From: Hathewaya proteolytica DSM 3090 | GTDB taxonomy: Bacteria; Bacillota; Clostridia; Clostridiales; Clostridiaceae | Direction: 5' to 3' | DNA: 64,000 bases | Assembly: GCF_900142225.1 (NCBI RefSeq) | Contig: NZ_FRAD01000005.1 | Location: forward strand, 62,001-126,000 | Part shown: piece by piece, positions 51,832 to 61,274 of the stretch | Position numbering within the stretch: position 1 is the stretch's first letter | How the letters are laid out: each line of letters starts with the position of its first letter | Made by a program: the position numbers and the translations under genes | Notes under the pieces: model-generated | What the model saw: the letters and a program-made list of their open reading frames with translations, nothing else | What the model was told of the DNA's origin: nothing | The model's database searches: none

Positions 51832-52101
51832 TTACTTTGTTATATTGGATATTAATTCAAAAATCCTTGTGGTAAATTGAATACCTTTATTCATCATCCA
51901 GCCACCAAATATTATTCCAACAATGCCTGCTATAACAATTTTAGGAACAAAGGTCAATGTCTGCTCTTGTATCTGAGTTGTAGCTTGAAAAATTGATATT
52001 ATAAGACCTACTAACACAGCCGTCAAAATTATTGGAGCTGATATCATAATAGACGTTATCAGTGCATCTTTTAAAACCGATAAAACTAGCGCTTCTGACA
52101 T
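51832..52101 (-). CDS. fliQ: Flagellar export protein FliQ
   Basis: An 89-residue protein with two membrane helices (~17-38 and ~50-72) that assembles with FliP and FliR into the helical export gate. It has the family pattern ISAPIILTAVLVGLIISIFQATTQ and QEQTLTFVPKIVIAG (in parts). It lies between fliP and fliR-flhB, the standard order. Confidence 0.96.
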   Translation of the reverse strand: MSEALVLSVLKDALITSIMISAPIILTAVLVGLIISIFQATTQIQEQTLTFVPKIVIAGIVGIIFGGWMMNKGIQFTTRIFELISNITK

Positions 52102-52111
52102 TTATATCACC

Positions 52112-52930
52112 TCACCTAAAACTTAAAATTAATGCCCTAATTAATAAATTCCACCCATCAACCATAACAAATATCAGCAATTTAAATGGAAGAGAGATCA
52201 TAACTGGTGGCACCATCATCATACCCATGGACATCAATATACTTCCTGTGACAATGTCAATGATTAAAAACGGTATATATAGTAAAAATCCTATTTCAAA
52301 AGCTGTTTTAAGTTCACTTATCATAAATGCCGGTATTATAACTCTCATAGGAACCGATGAGTAATCGTAATTAACTTTATCTTTGTTGTTTTCATCCTTT
52401 GTGACTTTCACTGTGTGCTCCAAATTTCCTACTTCAAGAAAAAGCTTGATATCCTTTTCTTTTGTCTGCTTAAGCATAAATTTCTTCAGTGGAGCTTTGC
52501 CCTTATCATAGGCTTGCTGTTGAGTTATGCTACCCTTTATATATGGATCAATAGCATCAGATTTAATGGTCTGAAATGTGGGGTACATTATAAATAAAGT
52601 TAAAAACAATGCAAGTCCCATAAGCACTTCTCGTGGCAATGCTTGCTGAGCTCCTATAGCATTTTTGAATAAAGAAAAAACTACTATTGTCCTAATGAAT
52701 GACGTTGTCATTATTATAATAGAAGGTAACAACGTGAGGACAGTCATAAGTATTAAGATTTTAATGTTATCCACATAATCCTGTGGTGTGCTAGGCTTGG
52801 TAATAGTTAAATCTACCTTTGGTACAGTTGGAGCCGTAGGTTGAGCTAAAGCATATATACTGCCAAAGTACACTATAGCGATGAACAACACCGTTATTCC
52901 TATGGTCATTGCCTTTTTATTTATCCTCAT
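52112..52930 (-). CDS. fliP: Flagellar export protein FliP
   Basis: Core pentameric subunit of the export gate. The 272 residues start with a signal-like hydrophobic segment ending ALA, then show four membrane helices. Motifs are TVLTLLPSIIIMTTSFIR, GAQQALPREVLMGLALFLT, VPAFMISELKTAFEIGF in near form (PAFMISELKTAFEIG) and DIVTGSILMSMGMMMVPPV. The central loop (~130-180) is charged and lies outside. The start overlaps the fliO stop by 14 bases. Confidence 0.97.
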   Translation of the reverse strand: MRINKKAMTIGITVLFIAIVYFGSIYALAQPTAPTVPKVDLTITKPSTPQDYVDNIKILILMTVLTLLPSIIIMTTSFIRTIVVFSLFKNAIGAQQALPREVLMGLALFLTLFIMYPTFQTIKSDAIDPYIKGSITQQQAYDKGKAPLKKFMLKQTKEKDIKLFLEVGNLEHTVKVTKDENNKDKVNYDYSSVPMRVIIPAFMISELKTAFEIGFLLYIPFLIIDIVTGSILMSMGMMMVPPVMISLPFKLLIFVMVDGWNLLIRALILSFR

Positions 52931-53300
52931 TTTTCTTTTCCCTTTTCTTCACAAAACTCTTAATAATGCCTTCCACCCTTGTACTAATATCTGGGCTTAA
53001 CGCATCTTCAGGCTTCATGGCATTTTTCCTTATTTCTTCTACCTTTTCTTTATCTATTTTCTTTATTATTCTGCTTTTGTCTGAATTCACATGCATAACA
53101 TAGTATTCATCGGCGATTTTTACCACCATCATATATGAATTCTTTGTTATAGCAGTTTTTTCAATAACACTTATTATTTTATTTTTATTTACAGCTTGGA
53201 GTTTGGTGTTACTGTATTTCAAAAGGAAATACAAAATTGCTATCATTGCTGGCATAATTATAACAAGCTTAATTACCATGATTAAAATGTCATTATCCAT
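52917..53300 (-). CDS. fliO: Flagellar assembly protein FliO/FliZ
   Basis: Small bitopic protein that stabilises FliP assembly. The 127 residues have an N-terminal membrane helix (~8-27) and a cytoplasmic SH3-like domain with ISVIEKTAITKNSYMMVVKI and EYYVMHV, typical of FliO. A basic tail (KKREKKNEDK) follows. The family is weakly conserved; position between fliL and fliP supports the call. Confidence 0.88.
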   Translation of the reverse strand: MDNDILIMVIKLVIIMPAMIAILYFLLKYSNTKLQAVNKNKIISVIEKTAITKNSYMMVVKIADEYYVMHVNSDKSRIIKKIDKEKVEEIRKNAMKPEDALSPDISTRVEGIIKSFVKKREKKNEDK

Positions 53301-53309
53301 AGCAATTAC

Positions 53310-53795
53310 CTATTGTACAAGTATATCAGCGAAATATACTTCTTCAATTTGTCCATTGATTAGTAGAGAATTAATTTTTGATTTTATATTATCCTTTACG
53401 ATTTTTTCATTTGCAGCTTCCATTTCATCGCTCTTTTTAGATCTTATTATTGAAATTACACCATCCATAACCATATCTTTATTGAATTTAAGTTCTTCAT
53501 CTAATTTAGAGTTTTCTTCATACCCTAAAGATACTTTTATTTTTATATACCTTTTTCCCGTGGTATCTGCAAGGTTTACTGTTACAGTGTCTAAAGGATA
53601 CACCTTCAATACCTTCCTTGCTTCCTTTTTTACCGTGCTGTTATCAGCTTTTTCACTCTTATTTCCTATTATAAAGCCGGTCAAAACACCACCTACAATA
53701 AGGATCATAGACAAAATTACAATTATAATTATCTTTAGAAGATTGTCCTTCTTATCTTGCGGTTTTGCAACAGCATTATTATCTTTTTTTGCCAT
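53310..53795 (-). CDS. fliL: Flagellar basal-body-associated protein FliL
   Basis: Bitopic protein that surrounds the stator units and supports motor torque. The 161 residues have one membrane helix (~26-50), a linker and a periplasm-side stomatin-like FliL domain (~75-161), with YIKIKVSLGYEENSKLDEEL, MDGVISIIRSKKSDEM and KINSLLINGQIEEVYFADILVQ (in parts). The ATG at 53795 has AAGGAG 8 bases upstream; earlier in-frame starts are too close. It lies directly after motB. Confidence 0.92.
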   Translation of the reverse strand: MAKKDNNAVAKPQDKKDNLLKIIIIVILSMILIVGGVLTGFIIGNKSEKADNSTVKKEARKVLKVYPLDTVTVNLADTTGKRYIKIKVSLGYEENSKLDEELKFNKDMVMDGVISIIRSKKSDEMEAANEKIVKDNIKSKINSLLINGQIEEVYFADILVQ

Positions 53796-53800
53796 TACCA

Positions 53801-54541
53801 TCACTCCTTGCTATTAGTTGACTTGGTGACTATTAATATGTTTACACGTCTATTTTTGGCTCTATTCTTCTCTGTATCGTTTTTTACCAGTGGAAAAAAT
53901 TCTCCAAGGCCAGTTGGTTTAAGCCTTCGGGGAGATACTTTGCCCTTATTTATAAAATATCTGGTCACATTATTGGCTCTATCTGCGGACAATGCGTAAT
54001 TGTCTTCATATCTGTCATTGCTTATAGGTACATTGTCTGTATGGCCTTCTACAATAATTTCATTGTCAATGGTTTTAACATATTTAACTATAAACTCTAA
54101 TATAGGAAAACTTTCTTTTCTCAAATCAGCCTTTCCCGTTTCAAATAATATTTTGTCCTTTATCTCGAACAAATAACCTCTTGCATCGGTTTTAATATCA
54201 ATATAATCCTGCATATCATGTTCTTGAATATAGTTTTTTAAACCTTCAACAGTGGCCTCCACATTTTCACCAGAATTTTCTCCCACATCATCAAATTTTT
54301 CTGTATTTCCTACTACGGGGACTTCTCCACCAGACACATTTAAATCTAAAAGCTGATTTGAAGAAGTGCCCATAAGTACATTTTGCAATGCCACAGCTAC
54401 AGATTTAAATTTTGTAGCATCCACATTGGAAAAAGCATACAGTAGTACAAAGAATGTAAGTAAAAGAGTTATGGTATCTGCATATGTTCCAAGCCAGGAG
54501 TTTGTATCCATAGCCTTTTTAGGTTTCTTTTTTCTAGACAT
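53801..54541 (-). CDS. motB: Flagellar motor stator protein MotB
   Basis: Peptidoglycan-anchored half of the stator channel. The 246 residues have a basic N-terminus and one membrane helix, SWLGTYADTITLLLTFF, with the essential ion-binding Asp at residue 22. A linker/plug follows (~45-100), then the OmpA-like domain (~110-235), with RKESFPILEFIVKYVK, EGHTDNVPISNDRYEDNYALSADRA (in part) and FFPLVKNDTEKNRAKNRRV. The start overlaps the motA stop by 8 bases. The Asp with small flanking residues does not settle H+ versus Na+ use. Confidence 0.96.
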   Translation of the reverse strand: MSRKKKPKKAMDTNSWLGTYADTITLLLTFFVLLYAFSNVDATKFKSVAVALQNVLMGTSSNQLLDLNVSGGEVPVVGNTEKFDDVGENSGENVEATVEGLKNYIQEHDMQDYIDIKTDARGYLFEIKDKILFETGKADLRKESFPILEFIVKYVKTIDNEIIVEGHTDNVPISNDRYEDNYALSADRANNVTRYFINKGKVSPRRLKPTGLGEFFPLVKNDTEKNRAKNRRVNILIVTKSTNSKE

Positions 54542-55337
54542 TTTCCGTCACCTCTGCCTCCGATGACTTTCTGAATTCTAGTCTCTCTTTTGGCGATAAG
54601 TAGCCCATAAGTTTTTCCTCCACAATTCTTGGATTTACTCCAGACTGGATAGCCAATATTCCTTCAAGCATCATAGACATATTTGCTGTTTCTTGCTCTG
54701 TTTTAATATCTAAATTGTTTCCCATGGGTATAAGAATTAAATTTGCGATTAAAGAACCATAAAAAGTTGTAATAAGTGCTTTTGCCATACCAGAAGCTAG
54801 TCCGGCTTGGTCCTGCATATTGGCAAGCATTTGAATAAGTCCTATTAATGTACCAACCATTCCGAAGGCAGGTGCAAACGTTGCCCAAGCCATAAGTATT
54901 TTTGAATTAAAGTTATGCCTTGATTCTAGCTCATCAATTTCTAATTCAAGAATATCTCTTATTACTTCTGGCTCAATTCCATCCACCACCATTTGAAGAC
55001 CTTTTTTCATAAATTCATTGTCTACATTTGTTATTTCATCTTCTAGGGAAAGAAGACCTTCTCTTCTCGCCTTTTGAGATAAATCTCCAAATCTTTTTAT
55101 AATCTGCCCCGAGTTCATAGCTGGACTTTTAAAACTCTGTGGCAATACTTTAAATAAAAGCTTTACATCATTTAAGGAATATGTTATAAGTACTGCGGCA
55201 AATGATCCTCCCACAGTTATGGCCAGACTCTGAAGATCCCAGAATATCTTTAATCCTAATTCACTGGTCATACCCCATAAAAGTAATACAATACCTAGTA
55301 ATAAACCTATACCTGTCGTAATATCTGATTTCTTCAT
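54534..55337 (-). CDS. motA: Flagellar motor stator protein MotA
   Basis: Five-subunit stator ring protein. The 267 residues have four membrane helices, two at the start and two at ~150-205. The cytoplasmic torque loop has GLLSLEDEITNVDNEFMKKG and DELESRHNFNSKILMAWA. The pore signature is PAFGMVGTLIGLIQMLANM and SGMAKALITTFYGSLIANL, followed by PMGNNLDIK. The motAB pair sits within the structural operon as in many clostridia, rather than alone as in Bacillus. Confidence 0.97.
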   Translation of the reverse strand: MKKSDITTGIGLLLGIVLLLWGMTSELGLKIFWDLQSLAITVGGSFAAVLITYSLNDVKLLFKVLPQSFKSPAMNSGQIIKRFGDLSQKARREGLLSLEDEITNVDNEFMKKGLQMVVDGIEPEVIRDILELEIDELESRHNFNSKILMAWATFAPAFGMVGTLIGLIQMLANMQDQAGLASGMAKALITTFYGSLIANLILIPMGNNLDIKTEQETANMSMMLEGILAIQSGVNPRIVEEKLMGYLSPKERLEFRKSSEAEVTENV

Positions 55338-55364
55338 CCAATTATCCCCCTGATTGATTCATTA

Positions 55365-55553
55365 CTATAAGTTCTTCATAAAGCGTCTTTTAAATAAGAC
55401 TATTTCATCCATAATTTCATCTATACTTTCCACCACCATATACTTTCTATCATTGCTCATTGTAATGATGGTTTCTGGAACATTTTCCATTTTTTCAATA
55501 TTATCTTCATTTAAATAAAATACATTGTTGTTAATTGCAGTAACTTTTATCAT
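55365..55553 (-). CDS. flbD: Flagellar FlbD-family protein
   Basis: A 62-residue soluble protein of the FlbD family (YlzI/SwrD of Bacillus), found next to flgE. The Bacillus member raises motor power. The pattern MIKVTAINNNVFYLNEDNIEKME and TIITMSNDRKYMVVESIDEI (in parts) is characteristic. GGGAGAAGG lies upstream, downstream of a hairpin. Confidence 0.93.
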   Translation of the reverse strand: MIKVTAINNNVFYLNEDNIEKMENVPETIITMSNDRKYMVVESIDEIMDEIVLFKRRFMKNL

Positions 55554-55572
55554 GGCCTTCTCCCATTAGAAA

Positions 55573-55601
55573 CAGGTATGGAGAAGTGCTTCCCATACCT
55601 G
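55573..55601 (-). other. Stem-loop between flgE and flbD
   Basis: CAGGTATGG (55573-55581) and CCATACCTG (55593-55601) form a perfect 9-bp stem with an 11-base loop. On the minus strand it lies 16 bases after the flgE stop and is followed by TTTCTAATGGGAGAAGG. The T-run is too short for a strong terminator. It may act as a partial terminator or an mRNA 3' stabiliser. Confidence 0.7.
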
Positions 55602-55617
55602 AAATTATGATGAATCA

Positions 55618-57048
55618 CTATCTCTTAAGATTAATTATATCTTGTAATATTTCATCTCCTGTAGATATCATCTTAGTGCTTGCTTGGAAAGCTCTATTTG
55701 CTACTATCATATCTGTGAACTGCTCTGCTATATCCACGTTTGACATCTCCAAAACACCTTGAATCATATCTCCGAAAGCCTTTCCATTGTCGTAATCCGC
55801 ACCGATACCAGTTCTTATTAAGGCCACACCTGAGTTAGAGGAATTTTGGTAAAGGTTCTTACCTAGAGATTCTAGACCTTCTGGGTTGTTAAATGTAGCC
55901 ATGGCAATCTGGCCTAAAACACTTACCTTTCCATCTTCAAGCACCGCCTTTAGCATGCCATCCTTTTCCACAACGAATGTATTTACTTTTCTATCTCCCT
56001 CTGCAGATATAACAGATGTAAAGGAATATTTAGCTGCATCCTTATCTTTAGAATCTAATCCATTAATATTCATATCCGTTACTTCTACAGTCATGCTGTC
56101 ACTTAAATTTAATTGTTCATAAAGTTTATTCCTATTTTTTTCGATTTCATCTGTTGATGGTGGTGTAGCTGCTTTTTGCAAAATAATACTTGAACCCGGA
56201 GTTCCCACCAATAAACCATTAATATAAACTTTAGATTTATATTCATCGCCATCTTTTACTTTTTTAACTTCGATTTTCATGTCTGTGCTTCCCAAATACT
56301 TATTGTTGCCGCCTGATTCCAGTGTAACTTTAGGTATTCCATCCTTTTCAATCTTAGTTTTATCACCTGTACCTGTAAATTCCATATCCAAGTCTTTTAC
56401 TACAGAAGCCTTTACATATACCTTGTCTGGTATTCTAAGAGGAACAAGAGTTTCTTCTGCCTTTAAACCACCCTTGCTGTCAGCATTTACAAAAGAACAT
56501 TCGCCGTTCTTTTCGTAATCTATACTAGAAGTTCCAGCGTTGTCTCCCTCCTTTTCCCTAACAGCATATCCAAGTACTCTGTATCCGTCAGAAGTGACTA
56601 AATTTCCACTAGTGTCCAAGGCTAAAGCACCATCTCTCGTGTATGATACTGCCATGCCGTTACCAGAGGCAATAGAACCATCTGTAGTGTCCAAAAGAAC
56701 TCCATTGGCATTGTTTATGGGAATAGGCCCCCTTCCCACCACAAAATAGCTATCACCGTCCATAGCTACATCTAGTTTACGCCCAGTGGGCTGCATCATA
56801 CCTTGAGTTACTATTCTATCAATACCTGCTACTCTTACACCCAGTCCAACCTGTCCTGGATTCACACCACCAGTATTCATAGCTGGCGCAGAAGCAGTGG
56901 ATTGTGTTTGGCTGAGCATGTCCTGAAATCTAACCCTAGAAGATTTAAAAGCTGTGGTTCCAGAATTGGATACATTATTACCAACCACGTCCAATTTTGT
57001 CTGATTTACCTTCATTCCCGAAATACCAGAATACATAGATCTTAACAT
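55618..57048 (-). CDS. flgE: Flagellar hook protein FlgE
   Basis: Subunit of the hook. It has 476 residues, somewhat longer than the enterobacterial protein. The N-terminus, MLRSMYSGISGMKVNQTKLD and VVGNNVSNSGTTAFKSSRV, and the C-terminus, GVLEMSNVDIAEQFTDMIV with ANRAFQASTKMI, form the conserved coiled-coil ends. The surface middle (~140-390) is variable and rich in Lys/Asp. It follows flgD, its cap protein. Confidence 0.95.
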   Translation of the reverse strand: MLRSMYSGISGMKVNQTKLDVVGNNVSNSGTTAFKSSRVRFQDMLSQTQSTASAPAMNTGGVNPGQVGLGVRVAGIDRIVTQGMMQPTGRKLDVAMDGDSYFVVGRGPIPINNANGVLLDTTDGSIASGNGMAVSYTRDGALALDTSGNLVTSDGYRVLGYAVREKEGDNAGTSSIDYEKNGECSFVNADSKGGLKAEETLVPLRIPDKVYVKASVVKDLDMEFTGTGDKTKIEKDGIPKVTLESGGNNKYLGSTDMKIEVKKVKDGDEYKSKVYINGLLVGTPGSSIILQKAATPPSTDEIEKNRNKLYEQLNLSDSMTVEVTDMNINGLDSKDKDAAKYSFTSVISAEGDRKVNTFVVEKDGMLKAVLEDGKVSVLGQIAMATFNNPEGLESLGKNLYQNSSNSGVALIRTGIGADYDNGKAFGDMIQGVLEMSNVDIAEQFTDMIVANRAFQASTKMISTGDEILQDIINLKR

Positions 57049-57081
57049 TTCAATTTCCTCCTACAGATTTATAATCACCGA

Positions 57082-58026
57082 CTATTTTTTAATTAAAATT
57101 ACATTTTCGCTGGCAACGTTTCTATCGCCACCATTTACTGCATTACAATCTACACTCCAAACCACCGTATTGTTTGGCTTGCTTTCCGGAAGAACAAAAC
57201 TTACACCCTCTGGAGGTTTTTTCTCATCATATGTTGTCCACTGTACCTCTTCCGTTTTTTCGCTACCCTTCACAAATTTATATTGGTATACATCCATTTC
57301 ACTATCATATCTTAATAAAACTTCGCCAGCTTCAGGCCCTTTGTATATTCCCTTAAAAGTTGGTTTTTCCACACTATATCCTGATTCCAAGCTCATATCA
57401 GAGGATACATACTCACCTTCTACATTGATGTTTAAGTTTATTAGCATTCCATCTTTATATACAGAGTTTACCTTAGCAGAATATAATTTACCGCCATCAG
57501 ATACTTCCACCGTTTTTCCAATGAGAGACGAGGACATGAGAAAATTCATATTACTGTTAACAGCATATTCTGGGCTAATGGTGTTCATCACGTCTGTAAT
57601 ATCAGAAACACTAAATTTTTTTCTTTCATATTTGCCATTCTCGTATACGTCAACCTCCGCTATCAATTCTCCCTTATCCTTATAGACACTCTGCACCACA
57701 CCACCGTATTGATTTCCATGGATATCCTGTTGATTAAATGCCACAGTCTTACCTACTAAGGAATATGCATTGTACTCAGTCATAGATGTTGTTAGATTGG
57801 TCATTTGTTCGATTTGTGAAAATTGCGCTAGCTGGGCTACAAAAGCTGAACTATCTTGCGTGTTAAATGGATCTTGATTTGTAAGCTGTGCTGTCAATAT
57901 TTTTAGGAATGCATTTTTATCCAATGCATTATTCTTTACGATTTTAGTTCCTCGATTAGTAGCTGTAGCATATCCCTCCGCCGCCTTTGAAGAAATACTA
58001 TTTTTTAAACTATTATTGGTCTCCAA
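57082..58026 (-). CDS. flgD: Flagellar hook cap/scaffold protein FlgD
   Basis: Caps the growing hook and is lost afterwards. The 314 residues begin with the FlgD domain: DKNAFLKILTAQLTNQDPFN and FVAQLAQFSQIEQMTNLT, conserved across the family. The C-terminal half (~100-314) holds beta-rich repeats, including YAVNSNMNFLMSSSLIGKTV, which partly repeats an earlier NAYSLVGKTV segment. It is longer than typical FlgD (~220) by about 90 residues, so an added domain is present. Confidence 0.93.
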   Translation of the reverse strand: METNNSLKNSISSKAAEGYATATNRGTKIVKNNALDKNAFLKILTAQLTNQDPFNTQDSSAFVAQLAQFSQIEQMTNLTTSMTEYNAYSLVGKTVAFNQQDIHGNQYGGVVQSVYKDKGELIAEVDVYENGKYERKKFSVSDITDVMNTISPEYAVNSNMNFLMSSSLIGKTVEVSDGGKLYSAKVNSVYKDGMLINLNINVEGEYVSSDMSLESGYSVEKPTFKGIYKGPEAGEVLLRYDSEMDVYQYKFVKGSEKTEEVQWTTYDEKKPPEGVSFVLPESKPNNTVVWSVDCNAVNGGDRNVASENVILIKK

Positions 58027-58037
58027 CTCTTCACCTC

Positions 58038-59456
58038 CTAAGCTAACATATTTAAAACACCATAATCATCTTCCTGAAGCTCCTCACTTATGTCCATATC
58101 CTCAATGAGACTTTCACGGGATCCATTTTTTCTAGTTATAATATAATTCATATTTTCATTATGTCTAAAATTTTCTTTGTTTCCAGTAGTTGAATTCTGA
58201 TCATATATGTCCACTGAGAATTCTTGGATTTTCATATTTTCATTGCCTAATTTCTCTTTAATGAACTCTGCATTATTTTGCATTAATTCATAGCCTTCCT
58301 TTGTGGATGCCTTGATGTTGGCTTTCAAAATGCCATTCTCCGAGGACACAGTTATTACTAGTTCACCTAATTCCTTTGGTATTACCTTTAAGGTCAATTC
58401 CTTCATGTTTGAAAGATTCATTAATCGTACAGATTTTATTATATCTACTTGAATATTCTCTTTTCTAATTGTCAAATTCTCGCCTTGCATCTTTTCACCT
58501 ACATTGGCATCAAAAGAAGCATAACTTTTAAATTCCACCAGTGGATTTATTTTTATATTGTCTATAGTTGAACTCTTCTTTGGACTTTCTGAAACAATTG
58601 ACTTTAAAAAGGAAACTTCATGTGAATCAACACTTCTAGTTGTTTTATCTCCTTTATTTGCGAACTGTTCAGCACTAAAATATCCATTTGAGAACTTTTT
58701 GTCATCTCCTTGAATACCTAACAAAGAAGTTTTGTCGACTACTTCTAGCTTTTTATTGATTTCCTCCATGAACTCACCATGCAGACTTTTAAAATCATTA
58801 ATTAAAGGGCCTACATGAGGTGTATCTTTTGCTGCTACAATTTCTGTGGTTTTATCAACTATACCCTTTACATAATCTACAATGTCACCTTTAGTACCCT
58901 TACTAAAAAGTTCAAATAGCATCCCATCATGTTTAGTGTTCTCATCGCCTAATTTAATTAGAGTCCCCTCTTCAGCAGAGTTCATATTTTCCATTACTAT
59001 TTGAAGAAAATCAAACCTGTCCATACCTATGTCTTTCATGTTATCTGATTCATTTAAAATTCCTTCTAGTAAAGTCCTTATCTTTACCTCTGGCACTCCA
59101 AGGAGATGACTTATAATAGAGATATCCTCTGGTGAAAACTCTTCTTCAACTTGGGATTTGTTTTTATCTTTACACTGAGGAGAGACATCCTTAGATGGTT
59201 CATTTTCATTGACATTGATTCCTTCATCAGCATTTATTCCCTTACTAATGTTCGCTTCTTCACCGGCTTTTGATTTGTCACTAGTTTTGCAATCATCATC
59301 AGCCTTAGTCACATTCTTTTCTATCCGACTTTGTTTTGCCTTATTACCCTTAGAAAGCACCTTAGCGAACTCTTCTCCAGTATTACTTTCAGAGGAATAA
59401 TTGCTCTTAGAGTTTTTTAATATATGGCCAGATAGACTAGTGGAAATATTTATCAT
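58038..59456 (-). CDS. fliK: Flagellar hook-length control protein FliK
   Basis: Secreted molecular ruler that stops hook export and, through FlhB, switches to filament substrates. The 472 residues have a long low-complexity polar N-terminus (Lys/Glu/Ser-rich, ~1-330) and a conserved C-terminal Flg_hook domain (~345-430). That domain contains LTLKVIPKELGELVITVSSENG, LKANIKASTKEGYELM and ENMKIQEFSVDIYDQ (in parts). Poor conservation outside this domain is normal. It lies between fliJ and flgD as expected. Confidence 0.92.
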   Translation of the reverse strand: MINISTSLSGHILKNSKSNYSSESNTGEEFAKVLSKGNKAKQSRIEKNVTKADDDCKTSDKSKAGEEANISKGINADEGINVNENEPSKDVSPQCKDKNKSQVEEEFSPEDISIISHLLGVPEVKIRTLLEGILNESDNMKDIGMDRFDFLQIVMENMNSAEEGTLIKLGDENTKHDGMLFELFSKGTKGDIVDYVKGIVDKTTEIVAAKDTPHVGPLINDFKSLHGEFMEEINKKLEVVDKTSLLGIQGDDKKFSNGYFSAEQFANKGDKTTRSVDSHEVSFLKSIVSESPKKSSTIDNIKINPLVEFKSYASFDANVGEKMQGENLTIRKENIQVDIIKSVRLMNLSNMKELTLKVIPKELGELVITVSSENGILKANIKASTKEGYELMQNNAEFIKEKLGNENMKIQEFSVDIYDQNSTTGNKENFRHNENMNYIITRKNGSRESLIEDMDISEELQEDDYGVLNMLA

Positions 59457-59470
59457 AGCTTCTCTCCTCT

Positions 59471-59908
59471 CTACAATTTTCTATTTCTAATAAAAGCATA
59501 TAAAGCAAGTTCATCGTTATTTCTCTGCTCTACAAGTTTTTCTTCAGTTAAAAAGTCCTGATACTTTTTTTCCTTTAAAACCTCTACGGTTTTTTTTGAA
59601 ATCTGCTTTTCTAAAAGCTCACTTCTGTTTTCATCAACTTTTTTACTTTGCACTGTGATTTCAGACTTCATAGTGCTAATATTGTTGCTGATTAAATTTA
59701 AATAGTTAAGCCTTAATTTTTTCTCGACCACCGATTCCTCTTTATGAAAATCATTATGCTGCTGATAATTTTTTTCAAGACTTTTAAGTTTCATATCCAT
59801 TTCTTTTTTATGTTCAATGGATTTTTTTAGCTTCATTTTACACAAATCCTCTTCCTTAACTCTCATGTCCAACACCTTCTGGAGCCTGAATTCAAATTTG
59901 TTCTCCAT
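59471..59908 (-). CDS. fliJ: Flagellar export protein FliJ
   Basis: Two-helix coiled coil that sits in the centre of the FliI ATPase ring and links it to FlhA. The 145 residues are almost all charged helix. It starts MENKFEFRLQKVLDMRVKEED, the FliJ pattern, and has ISKKTVEVLKEKKYQDFLTEE (in part) toward the end. ATG 59908 has AAGGAGTG at ideal spacing; an in-frame GTG at 59917 overlaps it. Confidence 0.92.
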   Translation of the reverse strand: MENKFEFRLQKVLDMRVKEEDLCKMKLKKSIEHKKEMDMKLKSLEKNYQQHNDFHKEESVVEKKLRLNYLNLISNNISTMKSEITVQSKKVDENRSELLEKQISKKTVEVLKEKKYQDFLTEEKLVEQRNNDELALYAFIRNRKL

Positions 59909-59931
59909 AAAGATCACTCCTTTAATATAAT

Positions 59932-61251
59932 TTAAATTTTAACTTCCTTAAGTGTTTCAATAAGATTGTTAACACAATGATCCATACTATCTTTTTCATG
60001 TACACCCTGTTTTAAAAAGTTTGTAAGGTATTCATGGTACTCAATGGATAAATCAATTTTTCTATTGCTACCCTTGGAGTATGCACCAATATTTATTAGG
60101 TCCTCAGCCTCCTTATATGTGGCTAGGAGGTCCCTTCCCAGTGAAGCTGCTCTTTGGTGTTCCTTAGAAGTAATCTCTGACATAAGCCTGCTTACAGATG
60201 ATAAAATATCAATGGCCGGATAATGGTTTTGGGATGCCAGTTTTCTCGATAATACAATGTGACCATCTAAAATACCTCTCACAGCATCAGCTATGGGTTC
60301 ATTAAAATCATCTCCATCTACAAGAACAGTGTAAAATGCTGTTATGGAGCCTTTATCTGAGGTACCAGCTCTTTCCATAAGCCTAGGCAACTTTGCAAAA
60401 ACAGATGGAGTGTATCCCTTTGTAGCCGGTGGTTCACCAATAGCTAGTCCAATTTCCCTCTGTGCCATGGCAAATCTAGTAACGGAATCCATCATTAAAA
60501 TCACTTTTTTACCACAATCTCTAAAATATTCAGCTATGGCAGTAGCAGTAAACGCACCTTTTAATCTTACTAAGGCTGGATTGTCTGACGTTGCACACAC
60601 AATTACGGATTTTTTCATACCCTGGTCTCCAAGGTCCTTCTCAAGGAAGTCCTTAACTTCCCTACCTCTTTCACCAATCAACGCAATGACATTTACATCT
60701 GCCTTTGCTTCACGGGCAATCATTCCGAGGGTTGTACTTTTTCCCACACCACTGCCTGCAAAAATTCCTATTCTCTGTCCTTCCCCACAAGTTAGAAAAG
60801 CATCTATAGCTCTAACACCAGTTGGAATTATGTCCTTAATTCTTCTTCTATTAAGAGGGTCTGGCGGTGAAGCATCCATGTTATAGCTCTCTCCTAACAT
60901 AGTTCTCTCAAAACTTTTTAAAGGATTTCCTATACCATCAAGAACGTGTCCAAGCAATTCCTCAGAGCAAACTACATTAAGAGCTTCCCCAGTAGGTATT
61001 ACCTTGCAACCTGGTGATATTCCCATAAGCTCTCCTAGAGGCATTAGAAGTAGCGATTCATCCTTAAAGCCTACTACTTCACACTTAATCTCTTCATTCA
61101 GGTTATTATATATAATACAAACCTCCCCAACAAAGGCTTTTATACCGCTGACCTCAATGGTTAGCCCAATTATATTCTTTACGACTCCTTCGTAATAAGT
61201 GGTAGTTGTATTTAATATTTTTTTATTTAACTTATGAAAATTAATCTCCAA
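59932..61251 (-). CDS. fliI: Flagellar export ATPase FliI
   Basis: F1-beta-like hexameric ATPase that helps load export substrates. It has 439 residues. The Walker A motif is GIFAGSGVGKSTTLGMIA (~160-177), followed by ALIGERGREVKDFLE, Walker B VILMMDSVTRFAMAQREIGLA (in part) and GEPPATKGYTPSVFA. The C-terminus is helical. It lies between fliH, its regulator, and fliJ. Confidence 0.98.
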   Translation of the reverse strand: MEINFHKLNKKILNTTTTYYEGVVKNIIGLTIEVSGIKAFVGEVCIIYNNLNEEIKCEVVGFKDESLLLMPLGELMGISPGCKVIPTGEALNVVCSEELLGHVLDGIGNPLKSFERTMLGESYNMDASPPDPLNRRRIKDIIPTGVRAIDAFLTCGEGQRIGIFAGSGVGKSTTLGMIAREAKADVNVIALIGERGREVKDFLEKDLGDQGMKKSVIVCATSDNPALVRLKGAFTATAIAEYFRDCGKKVILMMDSVTRFAMAQREIGLAIGEPPATKGYTPSVFAKLPRLMERAGTSDKGSITAFYTVLVDGDDFNEPIADAVRGILDGHIVLSRKLASQNHYPAIDILSSVSRLMSEITSKEHQRAASLGRDLLATYKEAEDLINIGAYSKGSNRKIDLSIEYHEYLTNFLKQGVHEKDSMDHCVNNLIETLKEVKI

Positions 61252-61274
61252 AATGGTTACCTCTCTGATTATTT

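Noticed and set aside
60344..60886. A 180-codon plus-strand open frame opposite fliI
   Set aside because: Complement of the FliI catalytic core; no start signals.
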